Below are positions 56,632 to 64,000 of a DNA stretch of 64,000 bases, piece after piece (the first letter of the stretch is position 1; every line of letters begins with the position of its first letter). The stretch covers positions 322,583,906 through 322,647,905 of the forward strand of contig NC_073692.1 of NCBI RefSeq assembly GCF_029784155.1. The letters are read 5' to 3'. The notes under the pieces are model-generated. The model was not told the origin of the DNA and made no database searches. It worked only from the letters and a program-made list of their open reading frames with translations. The position numbers and the translations under genes were made by a program. The stretch is from Uranotaenia lowii. Lineage: Eukaryota > Arthropoda > Insecta > Diptera > Culicidae.

Positions 56632-57564
56632 GTACCGTGAAACGGGGTAACTTTGATCACTGGGGTAACTTTGACTATTTATAAATTTTTCCACATTATG
56701 ATCAATAACTTGGTCTATAGTTTGAATTTTTGAAAACTGTTTTCAACGTTTTAAAGCCCATTAATTGAGTATCAAACAGACAAAATTTGGTTTGTATTTG
56801 AAAATGTTTTCTGTTATTAAAAGTGAAATTTCAAAATCTTAAAATATCTATTCTTTCCGAGGCTCGCCAAAAAACAGCTCTCCTGATGATACCAAAAAGT
56901 ATTTAGAAGCAAATGGGTGGTTGAATGTGAAAGAACAACTTCTATTCTTTGTAAATGAACAGTTATAGTGCTATTTTTATAGTCATTTAATAATAAATTT
57001 TTGATATTTAAAAAGTAAGGACATTTTCCAAGAGTAAGCCCTTATTAGTCAAATGGAAAGGAATCCTATCAAATGACTAAGTTTGAAGAAAAAATGAACA
57101 TGAAAATAGCGGGAGGGCCTAGGGGAATGTGTGAAGTTAAAATTTCATTTGTACTTTGAAGCTAAAACTATTTATCAATTATTATGATTTTTGCCCCTAG
57201 ATGTATGCAGCATCATTGTTTTCTCGATTATAAATGTTTTTAAAAGAAAACGTTAAAAAGCAAGGTTAAACTGATTAATTAGAATTTGTAAACAATTATG
57301 AAGGTGTTTTGTATCCTTTACGATCAAGAAAACTCGTTAAAACCGTAAAAATGGAGACTGAGTAATATAACCTCAAAGCATCAATTCCTGAACAGCGAAG
57401 AAATCTATTTTTAAATCAAATTTAAAGTAGTCCAATAAATTTCTGCAACTATGTTTTACGTTCATAGGAGTCCAGTACTGGTTTAAAAAATATGAAACAT
57501 GCCACAATCCCCTTAGTAGGAAAAATAATCGAAAAAAATTGGAAAAAGTGATCAATATTACCCT
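56632..57564. mobile_element. Possible MITE at the centre of the foldback
   Basis: GTACCGTGAAACGGGGTAAC and GGTAACTTTGATCACTGGGG at the left are weakly matched by AAAGTGATCAATATTACCC at the right. The interior is AT-rich with no ORF of note. The arrays on each side start just outside it, so this may be the loop sequence of the foldback. Confidence 0.45.
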
Positions 57565-57579
57565 GGATTTTGAAGACAT

Positions 57580-58893
57580 AAATTTTGGAATTTAATGCTC
57601 AAATGAAAAAATTAAGAATTGAAAATTTATGATAAGAAATTTAGAATTTAAATTTAGAATTGAAAAACTACCATTTCGAATTCACAATTTAACATTAAGA
57701 ATTAAGTCTTGAGAATTTAGTGCCAAAGGTTTGGATTTCAAGAGTTTAGTGCATAAATTTAAGAATTTCTATTTTGGAATTCAGAATTTATAAATAAAGA
57801 TTTAGAATAACAAAATTAGAATTAAGAATTAAGAATTCAGAATTTACAATTAAGAGTTTAGAAATAAGAATTTGGAATTTAGAATTTAGAATTTAAAATT
57901 TAGAATTTAGAATTAAGAATTTAGAATTCAGAATTTAGAATTTAGAATTTAGAGTTAAGAATTCAGAATTTAGAATTTAGAATTTAGAATTTAGAATTTA
58001 GAATTTAGAATTTAGAATTTAGAATTTAGAATTTAGAACTTAGAATTTAGAATTTAGAATTTAGAATTAAGAATTTAGAATTTAGAATTTAGAATTTAGA
58101 ATTTAGAATTTAGAATTTAGAATTTAGAATTTAGAATTTAGAATTTAGAATTTAGAATTTAGAATTTAGAATTTAGAATTTAGAATTTAGAATTTAGAAT
58201 TTAGAATTTAGAATTTAGAATTTAGAATTTAGAATTTAGAATTTAGAATTTAGAATTTAGAATTTAGAATTTAGAATTTAGAATTTAGAATTTAGAATTT
58301 AGAATTTAGAATTTAGAATTTAGAATTTAGAATTTAGAATTTAGAATTTAGAATTTAGAATTTAGAATTTAGAATTTAGAATTTAGAATTTAGAATTTAG
58401 AATTTAGAATTTAGAATTTAGAATTTAGAATTTAGAATTTAGAATTTAGAATTTAGAATTTAGAATTTAGAATTTAGAATTTAGAATTTAGAATTTAGAA
58501 TTTAGAATTTAGAATTTAGAATTTAGAATTTAGAATTTAGAATTTAGAATTTAGAATTTAGAATTTAGAATTTAGAATTTAGAATTTAGAATTTAGAATT
58601 TAGAATTTAGAATTTAGAATTTAGAATTTAGAATTTAGAATTTAGAATTTAGAATTTAGAATTTAGAATTTAGAATTTAGAATTTAGAATTTAGAATTTA
58701 GAATTTAGAATTTAGAATTTAGAATTTAGAATTAAGAACTAAGAATTTAGAATTTAGAATTTAGAATTTAGAATTTAGAATTTAGAATTTAGAATTTAGA
58801 GTTTAGAATTTAGAGTTTAGAATTTAGAATTTAGAATTTAGAATTTAGAATTTAGAATTTAGAATTTAGAATTTAGAATTTAGAATTTAGAAT
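57580..58893 (+). repeat. GAATTTA satellite array, first block
   Basis: After a degenerate entry (57580-57850) the unit GAATTTA repeats almost without change for about 1 kb, with rare variants (GAATTAA, GAACTTA, GAGTTTA). It is interrupted at 58894 by the snapback element and resumes at 59489. Confidence 0.95.
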
Positions 58894-58895
58894 TT

Positions 58896-59454
58896 AATTT
58901 AATGATTAATGGCATTTCGGTGAATTATACATTCTAATAGGAAGAATTTCAAATGAAAGTAATGAAAATTATAGACGGATAGATTAGATTAGGAAGCATG
59001 AAAGGTGTTGAAAATGAGCCAAGAGCGTGATTTGAGAAAACTTCTTGCCGCACAAGACCATTTGTCCCACATCGTATTATTGTCTAGAAGAAGCAAAGTC
59101 GATAGGCTGACTTTGCATTGATCTATACAATGATACATGGATGGATCGAAGCACGTGTTTTTCGTACCCCGATCGGACGGATCTACGAAAAACACGTGCT
59201 TCGATCCATCCATGTATCATTGTATAGATCAATGCAAAGTCAGCCTATCGACTTTGCTTCTTCTAGACAATAATACGATGTGGGACAAATGGTCTTGTGC
59301 GGCAAGAAGTTTTCTCAAATCACGCTCTTGGCTCATTTTCAACACCTTTCATGCTTCCTAATCTAATCTATCCGTCTATAATTTTCATTACTTTCATTTG
59401 AAATTCTTCCTATTAGAATGTATAATTCACCGAAATGCCATTAATCATTAAATT
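58896..59454. mobile_element. Near-perfect palindromic snapback inside the satellite
   Basis: The arms of about 278 bp pair almost base for base: AATTTAATGATTAATGGC at the left and GCCATTAATCATTAAATT at the right, with the centre at about 59175. The ORFs at 58989-59213 (-) and 59137-59361 (+) encode nearly the same 74 residues because of the palindrome. An unpaired tail (59455-59488, CCAGCGGTGATAAACTGTTA) follows on one side only, as in the element at 13090. Both elements share GACGGATAG or GATGGATAG and TGTTGAAAATGAGC at the same place in the arm. Confidence 0.85.
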
Positions 59455-59488
59455 AAAATCATAAACCAGCGGTGATAAACTGTTAACA

Positions 59489-60480
59489 CAATTTAGAATT
59501 TAGAATTTAGAATTTGAATTTAGAATTTAGAATTTAGAATTTAGAATTTAGAATTTAGAATTTAGAATTTAGAATTTAGAATTTAGAATTTAGAATTTAG
59601 AATTTAGAATTTAGAATTTAGAATTTAGAATTTAGAATTTAGAATTTAGAATTTAGAATTTAGAATTTAGAATTTAGAATTTAGAATTTAGAATTTAGAA
59701 TTTAGAATTTAGAATTTAGAATTTAGAATTTAGAATTTAGAATTTAGAATTTAGAATTTAGAATTTAGAATTTAGAATTTAGAATTTAGAATTTAGAATT
59801 TAGAATTTAGAATTTAGAATTTAGAATTTAGAATTTAGAATTTAGAATTTAGAATTTAGAATTTAGAATTTAGAATTTAGAATTTAGAATTTAGAATTTA
59901 GAATTTAGAATTTAGAATTTAGAATTTAGAATTTAGAATTTAGAATTTAGAATTTAGAATTTAGAATTTAGAATTTAGAATTTAGAATTTAGAATTTAGA
60001 ATTTAGAATTTAGAATTTAGAATTTAGAATTTAGAATTTAGAATTTAGAATTTAGAATTTAGAATTTAGAATTTAGAATTTAGAATTTAGAATTTAGAAT
60101 TTAGAATTAAGAATTTGGAATTTAAAATTTAGAATTTAGAATTTAGAATTTAGAATTTAGAATTTTGAATAAAGAATATTGAATTTTGAATGAAGAATTT
60201 AGAATTTAGAGGTTAGAGTTTAGAATTTTGAATTGAGAACTAAGAATTAAAAATCAAAAAATTGGAATTTAGAATTTGGAATTAAGAATTTTGAATTAAG
60301 AATTTTGAGTTTAGAATAACGAATTTAGAATTTGGAGTTAAGAACTTACAATTAAGATCTTAGAATTAAGAATTTAGAATTTAGAATTTTTAATTTGTAA
60401 TTTAGAACTAAGAATTCAATATTTAGAATTGACAATTTAGTACATACTTAGAATCTAAAAGTTAAGAAATCAGAATTTAA
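59489..60480 (+). repeat. GAATTTA satellite array, second block
   Basis: About 650 bp of near-perfect GAATTTA, decaying after 60110 into mixed units (GAATTTGGAATTAAG). It is the continuation of the block ending at 58893. Confidence 0.95.
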
Positions 60481-61316
60481 AAATTAAAATTTCCTATTTA
60501 CAACGCATAGTTTAGAATGAATAATCTATTGATGTGAATGAAATGTATACCTTTATGAAATTATCGGGCGAGTACAACTTCATTACGAATTTTAAAATTT
60601 CGCAACATTTTTCGTGCTAAACTCAGGAAAGAAGCAAAGATCGAAATATGTCCTTTTCCTTTTAAGGATGTTGAAACTAGCCAAATTTTGAAGTAGCTTT
60701 AAAATCTCAAAATTTTTAAATTTTTATTTGGCAATATGTATTTGTAAAAAAAGGTTCCAGTCTCCAGTAGACAAAAGCTAAATCCCTACGCTTCGTGAAC
60801 AAGAGTGGACATTTTCAAACCCCCCCTTTTTCCGTTTAGTTCTTCCCGCAATGTCCAAAAGTCCACTTTTTTATTAACTATATGCTTAATCCAACATAAA
60901 TTGAATTAACATCATGAGAAAACAAACCGTCAGCGAGCGCGGGGGCTTTAACACGCACAAAATTAGCCGAAAAACAAGCACCTGATGGCGCATCCATTTA
61001 CCGGTTACAGAAACATTCGCGAATGCAATCGTGCAATCGTTTGGCGATTGTGTTTCGACAATCATTTGCGAATCTATTCATCCAACGAACGTCGTGGTGA
61101 AAATAAAAATCGATCCAGTTAACTGTGGCGAATGTTTCGGCCATCGGTTCATTCACCCAAACCTATTAAAAGTTCATTCATTCGGATTGCCAATCCGACC
61201 AATCGGCGATCGTCTGTTCACGCTCGCATCGCCGATGCTACCATCGTGAACGGAGCGGGGATTGAGAATCGTTAGCGTTCATGCTAGTGAACGAATTTTT
61301 CCATCCTTGGCAGTCA

Positions 61317-62480
61317 TCATTGTGAACACTGAACTTGATTAATAAATTCAAAGAAGCTTTTAGGGTAACTTTTTGATAGCATCTTAGAAATTGAAAATAA
61401 AAAATATAAATAATGATGATGTGGTGTTTCCAAAGAAATCCCTATCTTTCAATATTTGAATTGAGTTCTTTATATATTTTTAACAAACAGTGACTGTCTT
61501 AAAAACAGGGGAGAGTAGGTATCGTGCGCCATGGGGAAACGTGGGCCACTTTGAATCCAATTCAGTTTTCTAAATTTATCTAGACGTTTCTTTGATTGGA
61601 ATGTACGTCCATTTTTTTTTACATTTTTGTGATCATGATCTTGAAAAATTAAAAAAAAATCCTTGTGAGCAACGTATAGCTTTCTTGAACACTAAATACA
61701 TTTTTTTTAACATTCCGTATCTGATCTACAGTTTTTTCCGAAGCATGTTTTTGCGGATTTTTTTTTCTAAGACTTTGAATAACGGAAAACTGAAGTGTTT
61801 TAGCAGAATATTCTGAGTTACATTACGAGCGTTTCAAAACTATGAATTTTGCGAAAATCGTTTGCCGAAATGCCAAAAATTAAAAAAGAATATATCCCGG
61901 CGGTGATGAAAATAAGATATAAGAAAATCGTTTAAGAAACAAGAGAGATATAATGGTTTTATGCGACGAGTGCTAAATTGACAAATCCATAACAAAGTAA
62001 TTATGCGAAATTAAAGATTTCAAGAATTGAATCCTAGAAGAGTTTTTTTTATTTTGATGCGCACGTATAAAGTTTAAAGCCGTCAAACTTCCAAAAGTGT
62101 CATATTGACAGTCAAGAGTGGTTTGGGGTTAAAGGTTTGAGTACTACATATTCTGTGCTAACCAGAGTTCCTTTTAAAAATCATTTTTGCCCCCGACCCC
62201 TCACGCTGCGCGTTAGAACTTAAAAGACATATTGTCCTTCACGCTGTCACGTGGCGGACGAGGCTAAGGAAACACCCCTATCTTTAACGCAGACCTAGAC
62301 AAATGTATTAGGGCTGCCGCTTCCATTTTTTTTTAATCCATTTAGGCTAAATTTATTCAATTTTGTCAATACTAATGTTATATGTTATGTTAATGTTAAT
62401 CCATAATGTTATATATGGATTCGTCTTGGTACATCTTTGTACCTGAAAATAATCAAAGTTTTGAAGGTGATGGAAAGTAT
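61317..62480. other. No gene seen
   Basis: AT-rich intergenic DNA. 61505-61555 (GGGGAGAGTAGGTATCGTGC) looks like a repeat terminus without a partner. 62190-62290 is GC-richer and unassigned. Confidence 0.4.
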
Positions 62481-62484
62481 TAGA

Positions 62485-62640
62485 GAAACATGAGGTATCA
62501 AAGAAAGAAAGAACTTAAACCGTAATGAATTTTTCGAAAAAGATACAACGACTCCCCGACAGAACTTGGACCAGCAATCTCCGCTCCAGAACAACGGCGC
62601 GTTAGCCAATTCCACCACAGTGAACGTGATGGATCATTGA
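62485..62640 (-). repeat. tRNA-derived SINE, minus copy
   Basis: Read on the minus strand: GGTGGAATTGGCTAACGCGC (A-box-like), then GGAGCGGAGATTGCTGGTCC and AAGTTCTGTCGG (B-box region). Next come TTGTATCTTTTTCGAAAAA and a TTCTTTCTTTCTTTGATACC tail. The same body is present on the plus strand at 62763 onward. Confidence 0.65.
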
Positions 62641-62744
62641 GATCGTGAGAAATTATCACATGCCGGATATACATAGTGTTTCGATAGAGAGAGGGTCCAG
62701 CAGTTGATCGGCGGAGCTCGATTTGTACGCTCGTGTCGGTCGAT

Positions 62745-63385
62745 TTCATCACGTTCACTGAGGTGGAATTGGCTAACGCGCCGTTGTACTGGAGCGGAGA
62801 TTGCAGGTTCAAGTCTCGTCGGTGAGCCGTTGTATCTTTTTCGAAAAAATATGATAATTACGGCTTACGTTGGGGAGTGTAACCTGTATATGACGCTCAT
62901 TAGACCGGTTAATCTCTACGGGCTCGAGACATGGATATTGCTCGAGGAGGACATGCGTACACTCGGAGTTTTCGAGCGACGAGTTTAAGAACCATCTTTG
63001 GCGGCGTACAGGAGAACGGAGTGTGGAGGCGAAGGATGAACCACGAGCTCGCGCGCCTCTACGGCGAACCCAGTATCCAGAAGGTGGTGAAGGCTGGCCG
63101 GATACGCTGGGCGGGACATGTTGCGAGAATGCCGGACGACTGTCCTGCAAAACAGGTGTTCGCTACGAATCCGGTAGGAACAAGACGAGCGGGGGCGCAA
63201 CGAGCGAGGTGGTTAGACCACGTGGAGCGTGATCTGGCAAACGTGGGGTGCCCAAGGAATTACAGAACGGTTGCCATGGACCGAATGAATTTTAGGAATT
63301 ATGTTCGTCAAGTTATGTCGTGAGACGGAATACTATGTAAATAAAATAAACGGCTTACGTTCTTTCTTTCTTTGATAGCTCATGC
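62745..63385 (+). repeat. tRNA-derived SINE, plus copy, split by a LINE fragment
   Basis: GGTGGAATTGGCTAACGCGC and GCAGGTTCAAGTCTCGTCGG give A- and B-box-like segments about 35 bp apart. The body runs to ACGGCTTACGTT (62860-62871) and resumes after the insertion with CTTTCTTTCTTTGATAG (63362-). The matching minus copy has no insertion at that point, which confirms the join. Confidence 0.7.
62872..63349 (+). pseudogene. 5'-truncated LINE tail inserted in the SINE
   Basis: It is flanked by ACGGCTTACGTT on both sides (62860-62871, 63350-63361), a perfect 12-bp target duplication. It encodes only the C-terminal end of a non-LTR reverse transcriptase protein: LIRPVNLYGLETWILLEED, then after a shift FGGVQENGVWRRRMNHEL, AGRIRWAGHVARMPDDCPA and ARWLDHVERDLANVGCP, to a stop at 63323. 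The family differs from the LINE at 49523. A TAAATAAAATAA tail precedes the duplication. Heavy 5' truncation makes it dead on arrival. Confidence 0.85.
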
Positions 63386-63591
63386 CTCCTCAGTGCCAAT
63401 CTAATCGAAATGTTTGGGCTCAAATGAAGATGAAGCTTGAAAGGAATCGACCCTCCAATTTGAAGCAGCTTATCTGTCGGATTCACAAAATTCGAATTTC
63501 GTTTTCAGAGGAATATGCGCAAAATCTTGTCCAAAGTATGCCACGAAGATATAAAGCTGTTATAATTGCAGAAGGTGCTTGGACCTGCTAT
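63386..63591 (+). pseudogene. Tc1-type transposase C-terminal fragment
   Basis: The frame reads NVWAQMKMKLERNRPSNLKQ, then IRISFSEEYAQNLVQSMPRR and YKAVIIAEGAWTCY. This is the Tc1 C-terminal signature (NVWxxMK, LxxSMPRR, V-x-x-x-G-x-x-T-x-Y). The catalytic DDE part is absent: the left side is cut by the SINE region. The right side runs into the MITE at 63592 after TCCTGCTAT-like sequence. It is a remnant. Confidence 0.82.
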
Positions 63592-63995
63592 CAAGGTTGC
63601 CGAAATCACAGAAAAATCTTTATTATCACAGAATTTTGAGCAAAATTTCGTCACAGAATCTGTGTCAAAGATCACAGAATTTTTAAATTTTTCACAGAAT
63701 TCACAGATTTTCTAAACTTTGCACAGATTTCCAAAATTACATTTTTTTTGTCACTTTAGACTTTTTATTTCTGACTATAATTCATGAAAATATGAAAACA
63801 AGATAATGTCAATTGTTTTTTTTTTTTTTTCAATTAAAGCTGTAAGAAATTTCTAATTTGTTTATATTTGACATGATTTCCCTATGAACTTCATAGAAAA
63901 AGCGTCACAGAAAACCGTCACAGAATTTTCGGTTCAAATCACAGAATACGAGAATTTTTTATGTCAAAAACACAGAATTTTTTTCGGCAACCTTG
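63592..63995. mobile_element. MITE of 404 bp with CAAGGTTGCCGA ends
   Basis: The ends are CAAGGTTGCCGAAATCACAG and TTTCGGCAACCTTG. The left flank is CCTGCTAT (63584-63591). The right flank in the window is CCTGC, matching the first five bases of an 8-bp duplication before the window ends. The interior is rich in CACAGAAT/TCACAGAA motifs. The superfamily is probably hAT from the duplication length, although the ends lack the usual CAG start. Confidence 0.85.
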
Positions 63996-64000
63996 CCTGC

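Larger units (their letters stand above)
55536..61316. mobile_element. Giant foldback (about 5.8 kb) around AT heptamer arrays
   Basis: The outer arms are unique sequence: 55536-55994 pairs with 60785-61316 over about 460 bp at high identity. Examples are GCGAATGTTTCTGTAACCGG with its complement near 61005-61025, and AAAGCCCCCGCGCTCGCTGA with its complement near 60930. The right arm has about 90 bp missing from the left (GGCGATCGTCTGTTCACGCT). Inside, heptamer arrays run as TAAATTC on the left and GAATTTA on the right, so the inverted relation extends into them. No transposase. Drosophila FB elements have a similar plan, but homology is not implied. No target duplication was seen. Confidence 0.75.

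Noticed and set aside
58989..59361. Two 74-codon ORFs on opposite strands with nearly the same protein
   Set aside because: They arise from one palindrome, and no domain or coding bias supports a gene.
57580..60480. CRISPR-like regular repeat
   Set aside because: The repeat is a 7-bp satellite without spacers, and the genome is eukaryotic.

Overview
The window looks like nuclear DNA of a dipteran insect, most likely a mosquito. The evidence is short GT-AG introns (59 to 76 bp), a mosquito-type DD37E mariner relative, MITE arms carrying the sequence CAACTTTGTCGAAGA, and very AT-rich, transposon-packed intergenic DNA. There is no bacterial, organellar or CRISPR content. Species was not determined.

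Host genes are few. At 2.6-3.5 kb (+) lie the last four coding exons of an Fe65/APBB-type adaptor (end of PTB1, linker and whole PTB2). At 37.8-38.9 kb and 45.8-47.0 kb (both -) lie two tandem paralogs of an FMN-dependent 2-hydroxyacid oxidase (glycolate oxidase/HAO family). Each has two exons, a short intron at the same place, and a similar upstream region. Both lack the substrate-binding arginine of the family. A Ser/Thr/Asn/Gln-rich ORF at 12.1-12.6 kb may be an exon, but its status is uncertain.

Almost everything else is mobile DNA, often nested. 4.28-11.60 kb: a decayed Ty3/Gypsy-like LTR element (-) with 118/135-bp LTRs and a CCAG target duplication, carrying a 1.66-kb foldback and a 1.39-kb hAT-type MITE inside it. 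13.1-14.2 kb: a snapback element with a 14-bp duplication. 14.9-17.7 kb: a degenerate minisatellite, two TTAA-flanked MITEs in opposite orientation and an hAT-type MITE. 23.2-25.9 kb: a 5'-truncated LINE. 25.9-30.1 kb: a long hAT-type nonautonomous element holding a Penelope-like fragment (GIY-YIG domain, inverted terminal repeats with hammerhead-ribozyme cores) and an 878-bp MITE with a perfect 8-bp duplication. 34.2-36.2 kb: a decayed hAT transposon. 39.5-48.9 kb: foldbacks, motif-based repeats, a DD37E remnant and more MITEs around the oxidase genes. 49.5-52.9 kb: a full-length LINE with an intact 993-codon ORF and a perfect 11-bp duplication. 55.5-61.3 kb: a 5.8-kb inverted-repeat structure built around long arrays of a 7-bp AT-rich repeat, interrupted by another snapback. 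62.5-64.0 kb: a stack of tRNA-like SINE, LINE tail, Tc1 fragment and MITE, ordered by their target duplications.

Boundaries of MITEs and repeats were read by eye from inverted ends and target duplications. Family names for nonautonomous elements are inferred from terminal sequence and duplication length only.
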